From contig JASHOZ010000025.1 in assembly GCA_030038395.1 (NCBI GenBank), positions 1 through 64,000 on the forward strand: a stretch of 64,000 nucleotides of DNA. Direction: 5' to 3'. A program made the translations under genes and the position numbers. The stretch is from Nitrososphaerales archaeon. GTDB taxonomy: Archaea > Thermoproteota > Nitrososphaeria > Nitrososphaerales > Gagatemarchaeaceae. Position 1 is the first letter of the stretch. Each line of letters opens with the position of its first letter. The notes below the pieces were generated by a model that saw nothing but the letters and a program-made list of their open reading frames with translations, ran no database searches and had not been told where the DNA came from. Positions 7,597-16,248 of the stretch are shown here, in pieces.

Positions 7597-8449
7597 GCTG
7601 ACCGCTTCCTTCGCACTTCTATACGACAACATTCGTTGGGAGGAGAAGTCGATCGTCGCCGCGGCCGAGAGCAGGGGGGTCGGAGTTGAACTGGTGAACG
7701 CGAAGGAAGTCACATTCGACCTGAGCTCGAAGAAGACCTTCATTGCAAACTCGGTCGTTCTCCAAAGGTGCGTCAGCCACTACCGCAACCTCCACTCCAC
7801 CGCCGCCCTCGAAGCAGCGGGGCACAGAGTAGTGAACACGCTCGAGTGCGCGTCGCGTTGCGGCGACAAGCTCTTCGGCACGATTGCACTCCTGCGGCAG
7901 GGGGTGCCGACGCCGAGGACTGCCGTCGCGTTCACTGAGGAGTCAGCGCTCCGGACGGCGGACGCGATAGGGTACCCGGTCGTCCTCAAGCCTGTCGTTG
8001 GGAGCTGGGGGCGACTCTCGGCGCTACTGACGGAACGAACGGCGGCCGTGGCGGTTCTAGAGGATAGGGAACACATGGCGCCGCTCTATCAGGTCTATTA
8101 CCTCCAGGAGTTCGTAAGGCGCCCGCCTCGCGACATTCGCTCTTTCGTCGTCGGGGACGCGACGGTCGCGGCGATTTACAGGAACTCCGGCGGCCGGGAC
8201 TGGAGGACGAACACCGCTCGCGGGGGAGAGGCGAAACCCTGCGCTGTCACGCCTGAGCTCGACGAGCTCTCACTCAGGGCGGCCGAGGCGGTGGGGGCGG
8301 AGATAGCGGGGGTTGACTTGATGGAGACGGAGGAGGGGCTGGTCGTCCACGAGGTGAACTCGACGACAGAGTTCAAGAACTCGGTCCCCGCCACGGGGGT
8401 CGACATACCGGGGAAGATGGTCGAATACGTTGCGTCGCTCGACAGATGA
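7571..8449 (+). CDS. lysX: LysX-type ATP-grasp ligase (LysW-aminoadipate/glutamate ligase)
   Basis: This 292-residue RimK-like ATP-grasp enzyme attaches an amino acid to the C-terminal glutamate of LysW. It has the ATP-grasp lysine region (YPVVLKPVVGSWG), a YYLQEFV segment and the late motif EVNSTTEFKNS that is typical of LysX/ArgX. The TTG at 7571 is the only standard start giving a full N-terminus (the conserved core begins LLYDNIRWEEKS) and overlaps lysW by 26 bases, implying tight coupling. Whether it serves lysine, arginine or both cannot be decided here, since many archaea use one bifunctional enzyme. Confidence 0.92.
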   Translation: MSKKTGASRLTASFALLYDNIRWEEKSIVAAAESRGVGVELVNAKEVTFDLSSKKTFIANSVVLQRCVSHYRNLHSTAALEAAGHRVVNTLECASRCGDKLFGTIALLRQGVPTPRTAVAFTEESALRTADAIGYPVVLKPVVGSWGRLSALLTERTAAVAVLEDREHMAPLYQVYYLQEFVRRPPRDIRSFVVGDATVAAIYRNSGGRDWRTNTARGGEAKPCAVTPELDELSLRAAEAVGAEIAGVDLMETEEGLVVHEVNSTTEFKNSVPATGVDIPGKMVEYVASLDR

Positions 8450-8607
8450 AGGAGCACCGCGACTTACGTGGGTCGGACAGACCCGTCGGGATGCACCATG
8501 CCGTCCTCTCCGTCTTCAGGCGTGGGTCCTGACCCGGCTCCACTGGCGGCCTCATCCGAGAGAAGGCCGAGACAAGACATAAGATTGACAGTCGGAGGGC
8601 GGATGGC

Positions 8608-10533
8608 GTGCCGAGACCGGTGAGACCGGCGGACTTCATCCTCTACAGGTCAATCTCCGATCCGAGCTTCTCACCTGACTGTCGCAGGATAGCGTTCTCG
8701 GTTCGTAGGGCGAACATGGATGACGATTCGTACGACTCTGACATTTACGTCGTAGACAGCGCCGGCGGCCAGGCGGAACCGTTCACCACAGGGAAGAAGG
8801 ACTACGACCCGAAGTGGTCCCCCGACGGCGCTTCCATCCTCTTCCTCTCGAGGAGGCAGTTCTCGAAGGACGACAAGGGGAACGCCCTCTACTTGATCGG
8901 CGCGAAAGGGGGCGAGGCGAAGCTTCTCCACAAGAGCAAGGACGGCATAGACGGCCCGCAGTGGGCGCCCGACTCGAAGTCGATATTCTTCCTCTCTTAC
9001 ACATCCAGGAAGCAGAAGGACGACGTGAAGGTCATACGACGTCTCAGCTTCTGGTTCAACGGGCTCGGATTCGTATTCAACAGACGAAGGCATCTCTTTC
9101 GACTGAACGTCGCGACGGGCTCCGTGACACAGCTGACGCGCGGGGAATTCGACATCGGCGACTTCGCCATTTCGAACGACGGGGGGAAGATTGCTTACCT
9201 CGCTTCAACAAACGAGCTGCGGCCGTACATCTCGGACGTGTTCTTGATTAGCGCGAAGGGAGGGAGGAGACAGAAGCTCACGAAGTCGAACATGGAGATC
9301 GGCGGGCTCGCCTGGAGCCCGGACGACGGCGAGCTTGCCATCTCGGGGGACGAACTCCCGTACGGCCTAGCTTCGCACAGCAGAGTGATGACACTCAACC
9401 GGCGGTCCGGGAAGGTCGCTCTCGCCGAGGACGCCGACCGGAACAAGGGGAACTCGCTCAACTCGGACGCAAGGTCGGGCGCGCACGGGCCCGGGAACTT
9501 GGTCTGGGACAACGAAGGGATCTACTACGTGCAGGCGGACGGGGCATCCGCGCACCTATACCTGGCGAAGCCCGGAGGTCGGACCGAGCTCGTCATCGGG
9601 GGCGAAAGGAGCGTCGAAGGCTATGACGCGAGAGCCGGGAAGGTGGCCTTCGTCGCCATGTCGTCAGACCGCCTCCAGGAGCTCTATCTGAAGTCAGGCA
9701 AGGAGCGGGCCCTGACCAAGCTCAACTCGGGCGCGTACGAGACCTTGGACATCCTCTCTCCCGAGCGCCTGACCTTCTTGGCGAGCGACGGGGAGACGGT
9801 CGAGGGGTGGGTCCTCCTCCCGAAGGGGAAGGCGAAGGTCCCGGGGATCCTCTACGTCCACGGGGGTCCCAAGACGGCCTTCGGGAACGCGTTCATGCAC
9901 GAGTTTCAGACCTTTGCGGGCGCGGGGTATGCCGTAATCTACCTCAATCCGCGAGGGAGCGACGGCTACTCCGAGAGGTTCGCGGACATACGCGGGCGCT
10001 ATGGCTCGAGGGACTTCGACGACCTGATGGAGGGGCTCGACTTCGTCCTGAAGAAGTATCCGCAAATCGACGAAGGGAGGCTCGGGATTGCAGGAGGGTC
10101 GTACGGCGGCTACATGACCAACTGGGCGATCGGCCACACGACGAGGTTCAGCGCGGCTGTCACAGACAGGAGCATCGCAAGCTGGACCAGCTTCTGGGGG
10201 ACCTCGGACATAGGCCCGTTCTTCACCGAGGACCAAGCAGGGGGGGATCCGTGGGACTCGGCGGACAAGCTGCGCGCGAACTCGCCCATGACGTACGCGC
10301 CCAACGTCGAGACGCCGCTGCTCCTGGTGCACTCCATGGAGGACTACCGGTGTTGGATGGTGGAGGGGCTCGAGTTCTACACGGCGCTGAAGAAGCTAGG
10401 CAAGGAAGCCGAACTCGTCCTGTTCCCAGGAGAGAACCACGACCTATCTCGGATGGGGAAACCAAAGCACCGGGTCGCTCGCTTGAATCACTATCTCAGA
10501 TGGTTCGACGCGCATCTAAAGCGCGGCAGGTGA
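8608..10533 (+). CDS. S9 family (prolyl oligopeptidase/acylaminoacyl) peptidase
   Basis: A 641-residue protein. Residues about 10-370 form the N-terminal beta-propeller with repeated WSPDG-type strands; the C-terminal 260 residues are an alpha/beta hydrolase. The catalytic triad is visible as Ser in GGSYGGYMT (about 499), Asp in HSMEDYRC (about 579) and His in GENHDLS (about 611). There is no signal peptide, so the enzyme is probably cytoplasmic and degrades small peptides or N-acylated peptides. The start is GTG at 8608. The next gene begins 10 bases downstream. Confidence 0.93.
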   Translation: MPRPVRPADFILYRSISDPSFSPDCRRIAFSVRRANMDDDSYDSDIYVVDSAGGQAEPFTTGKKDYDPKWSPDGASILFLSRRQFSKDDKGNALYLIGAKGGEAKLLHKSKDGIDGPQWAPDSKSIFFLSYTSRKQKDDVKVIRRLSFWFNGLGFVFNRRRHLFRLNVATGSVTQLTRGEFDIGDFAISNDGGKIAYLASTNELRPYISDVFLISAKGGRRQKLTKSNMEIGGLAWSPDDGELAISGDELPYGLASHSRVMTLNRRSGKVALAEDADRNKGNSLNSDARSGAHGPGNLVWDNEGIYYVQADGASAHLYLAKPGGRTELVIGGERSVEGYDARAGKVAFVAMSSDRLQELYLKSGKERALTKLNSGAYETLDILSPERLTFLASDGETVEGWVLLPKGKAKVPGILYVHGGPKTAFGNAFMHEFQTFAGAGYAVIYLNPRGSDGYSERFADIRGRYGSRDFDDLMEGLDFVLKKYPQIDEGRLGIAGGSYGGYMTNWAIGHTTRFSAAVTDRSIASWTSFWGTSDIGPFFTEDQAGGDPWDSADKLRANSPMTYAPNVETPLLLVHSMEDYRCWMVEGLEFYTALKKLGKEAELVLFPGENHDLSRMGKPKHRVARLNHYLRWFDAHLKRGR

Positions 10534-10543
10534 GCTGCGCGAA

Positions 10544-11500
10544 GTGGAGGGCGTCGTAGTAGGGGTCTTCGGGACGGACACGGAGGCCAAGCAGGGCTTC
10601 GAGGCCAGCGTTGCAAAGAAGAGCGAGGCGGAGGGCATGCTCGTCCATCAAAGGTTCGAGGGTGGAAGGCGGTTCACTCTTCTGGACACCGCGGACTACC
10701 CTGAGCGGATGCAAGGATACGCGAGAGTCGCGTCGATCTCCGACCATGCCCTATATCTGTTCCCGAGAGCGGGGAGGCTCTCCGCAGCAGACGGGGAGCT
10801 CGCGGTCCTCCTCGAGGCGTTCGGCGTCCCTGGAACTCTCGAGCTCCTGGACGGCTCGGCGTCCCCCGCGTCGGCCTCGTCGGCACTGAAGGGCACCGCC
10901 GCCGCATCCTACCGCGTCGAGGAGCGGGCGTCTGAGTCGTCTGCCATAGACCTGTCCTTCATCACCCCGCGGGGTGACCTGCTCTCCACGGGGACCCTCG
11001 TCTACGTCGACCGCTGCTTCACCGTGAAGGGGGTAGGGACGGTAGCCCTCGGGTTCGTCCTCTCGGGGACGGTCAAGGTCCACGACCAGTTCAGACCGAT
11101 TCCGGGGCCCGCGAAGTCCATCGACGTGAAGGGGATTCAGGTCAATGACGTCGATGTAGAGTCCGCTGGGCGAGGCATAAGGGTCGGGCTCTCGCTCCGA
11201 GGGGTCGACGCGAAGGAGTTAGACAGGACATACTGGCTTGACGACGGCACGCATGGGCTGGTGCAGGAGCCTACCTTCCGCTATGCGAAGTCTCCGTTCT
11301 ACAGGCAGGAGGTGGTCGGGCGCGACCTGCACCTCCAGCTCCCTGGCGCGATACTGCCCGCGTCGCTGTCCCAGACGGGCACAGGCGAGCTCAAGGCGTC
11401 GCTCCCCGTCCCTGTCCCAGTGTGGGACGGCATGCGCGGGGTCGTCGTCGACCTCAACGGGAAGGCGCTCCGGGTCACAGGCGGCGCCACGTTTCTGTAG
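10544..11500 (+). CDS. EF-Tu/SelB-like protein with a degenerate G domain
   Basis: In this 318-residue protein the region about 145-230 resembles translation-GTPase domain II (DRCFTVKGVGTVALGFVLSG, then VKGIQVNDVDVESAGRGIRVGLSLRG), as in SelB and EF-Tu. The N-terminal 120 residues have the GTPase layout but lack a usable P-loop: the expected GxxxxGKS/T is VFGTDTEAKQG. Only a DTAD trace of the G3 region remains and no NKxD is seen. It is therefore probably a non-GTPase relative. Archaeal genomes carry such EF-Tu-like proteins of unknown role. It starts at GTG, 10 bases after the peptidase gene. Confidence 0.7.
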   Translation: MEGVVVGVFGTDTEAKQGFEASVAKKSEAEGMLVHQRFEGGRRFTLLDTADYPERMQGYARVASISDHALYLFPRAGRLSAADGELAVLLEAFGVPGTLELLDGSASPASASSALKGTAAASYRVEERASESSAIDLSFITPRGDLLSTGTLVYVDRCFTVKGVGTVALGFVLSGTVKVHDQFRPIPGPAKSIDVKGIQVNDVDVESAGRGIRVGLSLRGVDAKELDRTYWLDDGTHGLVQEPTFRYAKSPFYRQEVVGRDLHLQLPGAILPASLSQTGTGELKASLPVPVPVWDGMRGVVVDLNGKALRVTGGATFL

Positions 11501-11519
11501 GGAGTCCGGCGGGATAACG

Positions 11520-12425
11520 ATGGAGTCTACTTCGGCGGAGGGGGTGAGTGACTCGCTCTACATCATCGCGAGCCAGGCCTTCCCTAAGGTCTGTGCCGAG
11601 TTCGGCCTCCAGGGGAGCCCCGACCCTGCGGAGGTCTCAGGGCGCGCACCGGAGCGGTCGAAGGAGCTCGAGAGGCGCAGGGTCGGGGCGTTCTCCGCCC
11701 TATTCCAGTCGCACGGATTGGGGTGGTCGGACGTGTTTTCGAGGTCAGACATAGGGGCGGAACGGCGTATGGTCGCCGAGTTCGTCCCGAAAGGGTCGAG
11801 TGTCCTCGACGTGGGGTGCGGCAGGGGATACTTCACGTTCGCCTGTTTCGGACGGGCAGGGAGCACGGTCAGCCTTGACATCATGGACGGAGAGTCAAGG
11901 AAGGGATGGTGGCGACAGTTCGGCGCCACCGGCCGAGCCCTCGGCCTCGGAGGAGCCCTGCACCCCGTACGGGCGAGCGCCGTCGGCCTCCCCTTCAGGT
12001 CGGGGTCTTTCGAGGTTGTTGCATCTGTCCACGCCATCCGGAACGTCGACCCCGCCGACCTCAGGGCACTGATCGACGAGGCCTTCAGGGTGACCGCCGA
12101 AGGGGGCCGGCTCGTCATCGCGGAGTCGATCATTGACGAGCGCGACCGCGGGGCGTACGCGGAGCTGTTTCGAATCAGAGTAAGCATGGGGTGGGAGCAT
12201 GCGCTCCCCCGGCCGGAGGAGCTCTGTCGGCGGGCGGGGGCGGCGGGCTTCAGAGAGGTCGGCGTGCAGGTTCTCAACACGGACCTCCGATATGCCCCCG
12301 TCTCCTTCCCATTCGATGCCTCTCGCATGGAGGGACTCCGAGGGCGGTATGAAGCCGCGATCGCGGAGGTGCACGCGATCGGGGAACGGCATCCCCCTGT
12401 CTTCATATTGACCGCGAAGCGCTGA
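11520..12425 (+). CDS. Class I SAM-dependent methyltransferase
   Basis: This 301-residue protein has the motif I glycine loop VLDVGCGRGYFT (about residue 97), an acidic motif II (VSLDIMDG) and the later motifs VRASAVGLPFRSGSFEVVASVHAIRNV and EGGRLVIAE typical of small-molecule methyltransferases of the UbiE/Methyltransf_11 type. An N-terminal extension of about 85 residues precedes the Rossmann core. The ATG at 11520 lies 19 bases after the EF-Tu-like gene, so the two may be co-transcribed. The substrate is unknown. Confidence 0.85.
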   Translation: MESTSAEGVSDSLYIIASQAFPKVCAEFGLQGSPDPAEVSGRAPERSKELERRRVGAFSALFQSHGLGWSDVFSRSDIGAERRMVAEFVPKGSSVLDVGCGRGYFTFACFGRAGSTVSLDIMDGESRKGWWRQFGATGRALGLGGALHPVRASAVGLPFRSGSFEVVASVHAIRNVDPADLRALIDEAFRVTAEGGRLVIAESIIDERDRGAYAELFRIRVSMGWEHALPRPEELCRRAGAAGFREVGVQVLNTDLRYAPVSFPFDASRMEGLRGRYEAAIAEVHAIGERHPPVFILTAKR

Positions 12426-12490
12426 CACGCCATCTCGCGGGCGAAGTGTCGCCTTCACCCTTTAATCCAAGCCCCGCGGGCGAGTTCTGA

Positions 12491-13042
12491 ATGCAGAGTC
12501 TGGAGAAGGCTACCTTCGGCAGCGGGTGCTTCTGGTGTTCCGAGGCAGTCTTCAGCGAGCTGAAAGGGGTCATGGCGGTCCAGCCCGGCTACTCGGGGGG
12601 GAAGGTGGCGAACCCCTCTTACGAGCAGGTGTGCACGGGCACCACGGGGCACGCGGAGGTCGCGCAGGTCACATTCGACCCCGGCGTCGTCTCGTACCGC
12701 GAACTGCTCGAGGTCTTCTTTTCGACGCACGACCCCACCACCAGGAACAGGCAGGGCGCCGACGTCGGGACGCAGTACCGATCTGTCATATTCTACCACG
12801 GGGAGGGGCAGCGGAAGGAGGCGCAGGACATGGTGGCGGAGCTGACGTCAGAGAAGGCCTTCCGGAGCCCCATCGTCACTGAGCTCGCGCCCTTCGCGGC
12901 CTTCTACCCGGCCGAGGAGTACCATCGCGAATACTACAGGCGTAATCCGCGCCAGGGTTACTGCCAGGCGGTGATATCGCCGAAGTTGGCGAAGTTCAGA
13001 GAGCACTTCAAACAGAAGCTGAAAGGTCAGAGCAACAACTGA
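12491..13042 (+). CDS. msrA: Peptide-methionine (S)-S-oxide reductase MsrA
   Basis: This 183-residue enzyme has the catalytic GCFWC motif at residues 12-16, followed by the conserved YSGG and the HDPTTRNRQGADVGTQYRS block. It reduces methionine sulfoxide in proteins, a repair activity consistent with the aerobic oxidase elsewhere in the window. A resolving Cys may be provided near the C-terminus (QGYCQ). The ATG lies 29 bases after a TATA-like CTTTAATC (near 12460), fitting a leaderless transcript. The AK6-type kinase gene follows after 14 bases. Confidence 0.96.
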   Translation: MQSLEKATFGSGCFWCSEAVFSELKGVMAVQPGYSGGKVANPSYEQVCTGTTGHAEVAQVTFDPGVVSYRELLEVFFSTHDPTTRNRQGADVGTQYRSVIFYHGEGQRKEAQDMVAELTSEKAFRSPIVTELAPFAAFYPAEEYHREYYRRNPRQGYCQAVISPKLAKFREHFKQKLKGQSNN

Positions 13043-13056
13043 GTGCGAAGAGGACC

Positions 13057-13620
13057 ATGGCGCGGCGCTACTTCGGACTCACCGGTACCCCCGGGACTGG
13101 GAAGAAGACGCTCGCACCGAGGATAGCGGAGAAGCTAGGACTGCCGTGCGTGAGTCTCACGGCTGAAGCCTGTGAGGCGAGAGTCGCCTCGGCCGAGGGG
13201 GACGAAGTGGATACGGAGGCTCTTGCGGAGCGGATTGTCGGAAGGATCAGTAGGCCCGCCCTTGTGTACGGGCACCTTCTCCCCTACGTGATCAGGCGGA
13301 GCGACTTGGGCTTTTTGGTGGTGCTGAGGTGCGAGCCCCGAATTTTGAAGCGCAGGCTGGAGTCCAGAGGGTACGCGCGAGGGAAGGTCCGCGAGAACGT
13401 GGAAGCTGAGCTCATAGGCATCCTCTGCGCGGACTCCGTGAGGGCATACGGCGCCGGCCGGGTTGCAGAGTTCGACACGACTTCCGCGTCCTTTGACTCG
13501 GCGGACTCGACCGCCTCCACGATCGCTTCGCAGATGCGGACCGGGCGGGCGCGAGGAGAGGCTTTCGACTGGCTGCCATCGTACGCGACTGCGCGTCGGC
13601 TAAGGGAGCTACTGTCGTGA
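13057..13620 (+). CDS. AK6/Fap7-type adenylate kinase-like NTPase
   Basis: This 187-residue P-loop protein of the AK6/Fap7 group starts with YFGLTGTPGTGKKTLAPRIA and has a VVLRCEP strand followed by a basic LID-like stretch (RRLESRGYARGKVRENVEAE). Homologues assist small-subunit ribosome maturation and show weak adenylate kinase or ATPase activity. The Walker A is unusual: GTPGTGKKT has Lys where Ser or Thr normally follows the P-loop lysine. It sits 14 bases after msrA, probably in one operon. The C-terminal end (DWLPSYATARR) may contact the ribosomal partner. Confidence 0.8.
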   Translation: MARRYFGLTGTPGTGKKTLAPRIAEKLGLPCVSLTAEACEARVASAEGDEVDTEALAERIVGRISRPALVYGHLLPYVIRRSDLGFLVVLRCEPRILKRRLESRGYARGKVRENVEAELIGILCADSVRAYGAGRVAEFDTTSASFDSADSTASTIASQMRTGRARGEAFDWLPSYATARRLRELLS

Positions 13621-13672
13621 GCGCCGGGGTCCCGCAAGGCTAAAGAAGCGAGCCACCGGCTTCCATGTCCGG

Positions 13673-14158
13673 ATGGCCATCGACTTCGTCCTCAAGAAGG
13701 TACCCGAGTACAGGCTGGCCACTCGCACGCTCAGGGGGAAGTGGCCCGGAGACAAGAGGCTCCGCGCCGAATTCGAGAGACTCGATGCTTGGGCCAAACA
13801 GAGGGGGCTGCGGACCGGAAAGTGGTTCTTCCGGGAGTTCGGCGAAGAGATGGGTGCGAACGCTGAGTGGGAGGTAGGGATAGAAGTCCGGGGTCCTTCA
13901 AACACGAGAGGGACCGAAGGCGTGGCGATGAAGAGGCTGCCGTCCTCGACGGTGGCTGCCTTGGCGTTCGACCCGGACCTCGTCTCGCCGAGAGTGATCT
14001 ACCACGGTATGGCGGACTGGCTTCGGTCCCGCAAGAAGGCGGGGGAGTACAGAGAGGCCGGGGCGTATAGAGAGGTCTACCAGGGGAACCCGTGGGTGAG
14101 CAAAAGGGCTTGGGCAAACACCCAGGTCCAAGTACCCGTGAGACGTATCAAGGGATAG
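13673..14158 (+). CDS. GyrI-like small-molecule-binding domain protein
   Basis: This 161-residue protein resembles the GyrI-like/AraC effector-binding fold: it opens with a KKVPEYRLATRTLRG strand, then a helix (FERLDAWAKQRGL), followed by EWEVGIEV and PSSTVAALAFDPDLVSPRVIYHGM. The family binds or hydrolyses small hydrophobic ligands, and stand-alone archaeal members are mostly uncharacterised. The ATG at 13673 directly precedes the conserved first strand. There is no DNA-binding domain. Confidence 0.65.
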   Translation: MAIDFVLKKVPEYRLATRTLRGKWPGDKRLRAEFERLDAWAKQRGLRTGKWFFREFGEEMGANAEWEVGIEVRGPSNTRGTEGVAMKRLPSSTVAALAFDPDLVSPRVIYHGMADWLRSRKKAGEYREAGAYREVYQGNPWVSKRAWANTQVQVPVRRIKG

Positions 14159-14276
14159 GTTAGAGACGGGCCGGCCGACTCAGGTAGCCCGCGGGCGGGC
14201 TGCAAAAGCGCACGAGGTACAGACGCGCTCGTTGGGCAAGCGAAGAGGCAGCGCCACGCGTCATGAAGACACTTTG

Positions 14277-16028
14277 TTACGTCGAATCCTTGGGAGCCGG
14301 GGCGGCCCCCTCCTGTACCGAGAGCGGCGCCGCTCGCACTTCTATCAGGATCGGGCTCTGGATCCGGGGGACGCCGACGACCGCCTCGCCGACCCCGAGT
14401 TTGGTGAGGTAGTCCTTTTGACGGGCGGACAGGCCCACTGAGTCGCCTATTACAGAGACGTCGTCGGGCCAGTCTATGCGGTGGATGATCTTCGTACCGG
14501 AGTTCTTCACGACCTCCGAAGCGACCTGGCTTGGAAACTGGGCGACGAACATCATCCCCTCACCGAACTTCCTGAGCTCCGAAATCATCCTCTCCCCTAC
14601 AGAGGGCGGTTCCTCGACCCTTCTCGCGGGTGCAACGTTGCGCGCCTCCTCCACGACAGTGAGATGCTCTAGCCCCGACCTCCTCGCGACCCTCTCCTCA
14701 TACACCAGCTTGAGCATCACGTCCGCGAAGATTGCTCTTGTCTGCACGTCCTTCAGGTTCCCCAGTTCGATGCATATGGTCTCTCCTAGCAGGTCGTCAA
14801 TCGAGACGCGCCCAGCCCCTCCGAGGGCCCTGCCCGCCACACCTTGGGTCAAGGGAACGAGCCTCCTGAGCAGCGCGACTTTCGTCTCGTTGTCGTAGGC
14901 CGAGCGGAGCGGGTAAGACTCGATGGTCTTCACCAGGCCAGACAGACTCGGAACCTCCTCGTCCGAGCACTCGCTTATCCGTTTCTGGAGCGCGTTACGG
15001 AACATGTAAGCCTGCGGATGTGTGAAGTGATAGATGTCGGAGAAGATGTCAGAGACGATTGCGACCTGCTCGACCGCGTCAATCCTGTTGCCAGCTTCGA
15101 TTGGGTTGACAGAAAAGCCCTCCTCCCCCGGCGAGCAGACCTTCCCGCCTGCATTCGACACAGTCTGCGCGTACTCGTTGTGCCAGTCGAGCACCATGAC
15201 GGGCAGCCCTGCCTCGGAAGCCTGCTTGACTATGGTCCCCCCGGTTGTCGACTTTCCGCTCCCTGTCATCCCGAGGATGATGGCGTGCCGCCTCAGGTCT
15301 TCGAGTTGCAGTCTGAAGTCGTGGAACTCCCCGCCGGCCGACTTCACCGAGCCGAGCAGTATCCCAACTCTCCCGGACTCGGCGGCGTTTGGGACATAGA
15401 ACTCTGGTACGTTTCCGGGCGCGCCCACAAGCGGCGTCCTGCTCTCGAAGGAGCAGACCGCCCCTGCGGTCGCCGATGGCCCGCTCTGCCTGAGGTCCAG
15501 CCTCCCGGGGAACAGGAGTGTCCGTAGGAAGCCTGTCAGCTCTCCTCTCTCAAGCCTCGAAATCTCCGCGTTGGGGATGGCCACGCCAAGCGTTGCCGTC
15601 AGAATGCTCGTCCTTTGCTCCAGAGCTCTTTGCAGCTCGTCAGTCCCGTTCTCCTTTCCATCCACCCAAGTCCCAACGACCAGGTCGAACTCGAACATCA
15701 GCGGCTCCGACCCTTCTTGTTCCTTGCCGCTCATGACCACGGTGTAGACGAATGGGACGGACGCTCTGTGCAGCCCGTCGAAGAGCCCTCGAATCCGCTG
15801 CTGTTGTAGGGTCGTTCTGAGAGCCGCGCCGTAGTCTATCTCTATGTCCTGGTGGGTGTCGGGGACGCTAACTCTCACCAGGGCCATCAGCCTTCGCCGC
15901 CCCCCCTCGGGCAGTGACAGGCACCTGCCGTCCAAGACTCTAGGTTCGTCGAGCCCTATCGTCTTCTGCGGTCTGATCCTCCAAGCGAGGTCGGAGACTA
16001 TCCGCCGTCCGGAGAGCAAGCCAGTCAC
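14277..16028 (-). CDS. HerA/FtsK-superfamily ATPase (DUF87) of the pilus locus
   Basis: This 583-residue P-loop ATPase has Walker A GMTGSGKST (about residue 255), Walker B VVEEARN (about 454) and the HerA-type C-terminal segment with EGMMFVAQFPSQVA and NSGTKIIHRI. Such hexameric ATPases pump DNA or, in the VirB4/CedB branch, power DNA or protein transfer through membranes. The N-terminal 200 residues resemble the beta-barrel part of HerA-like proteins. The GTG at 16028 overlaps the stop of the pilin gene (GTGA), so it belongs to the pilus operon. I infer a role in DNA transport or in assembly of this apparatus; the sequence alone does not decide. Confidence 0.85.
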   Translation of the reverse strand: MTGLLSGRRIVSDLAWRIRPQKTIGLDEPRVLDGRCLSLPEGGRRRLMALVRVSVPDTHQDIEIDYGAALRTTLQQQRIRGLFDGLHRASVPFVYTVVMSGKEQEGSEPLMFEFDLVVGTWVDGKENGTDELQRALEQRTSILTATLGVAIPNAEISRLERGELTGFLRTLLFPGRLDLRQSGPSATAGAVCSFESRTPLVGAPGNVPEFYVPNAAESGRVGILLGSVKSAGGEFHDFRLQLEDLRRHAIILGMTGSGKSTTGGTIVKQASEAGLPVMVLDWHNEYAQTVSNAGGKVCSPGEEGFSVNPIEAGNRIDAVEQVAIVSDIFSDIYHFTHPQAYMFRNALQKRISECSDEEVPSLSGLVKTIESYPLRSAYDNETKVALLRRLVPLTQGVAGRALGGAGRVSIDDLLGETICIELGNLKDVQTRAIFADVMLKLVYEERVARRSGLEHLTVVEEARNVAPARRVEEPPSVGERMISELRKFGEGMMFVAQFPSQVASEVVKNSGTKIIHRIDWPDDVSVIGDSVGLSARQKDYLTKLGVGEAVVGVPRIQSPILIEVRAAPLSVQEGAAPAPKDST

Positions 16029-16231
16029 CACTGGAAGGTGGAGCTGAAGATGTTGGACAGGGCCGAGGTTATCGAGCTCCAAATGCTCGCTGTGTAGTTC
16101 GCCGCTTCCTTGAGGATAGACTCGATCCCTCCCACGAGGAGGGAGAGGATCACCAGGGCGACCGACAGGAGTAGCGCCTCCTCCACGAGCTGAACGCCTC
16201 TTCTTCTCGGTCTAAAGATTCGGGCCATCAC
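16025..16231 (-). CDS. Flp-like type IV pilin
   Basis: This 68-residue protein has a short basic leader (FRPRRRG) followed directly by VQLVEEALLLSVALVILSLLV. Cleavage after the Gly would give a mature pilin of about 57 residues with Glu at +5 and +6, matching the type IV pilin rule and the size of bacterial Flp pilins. The rest is a short amphipathic, Ser/Ile-rich tail. It lies between the TadC-like gene and the HerA-like gene and overlaps the latter by four bases. No prepilin peptidase gene is present in the window. Confidence 0.75.
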   Translation of the reverse strand: MMARIFRPRRRGVQLVEEALLLSVALVILSLLVGGIESILKEAANYTASIWSSITSALSNIFSSTFQW

Positions 16232-16248
16232 CCAATAAGCTGGTGTCT

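Noticed and set aside
9694-10332. Minus-strand 212-codon frame opposite the S9 peptidase
   Set aside because: The composition is Arg/Val/Pro-rich and it mirrors the hydrolase domain codons on the plus strand.
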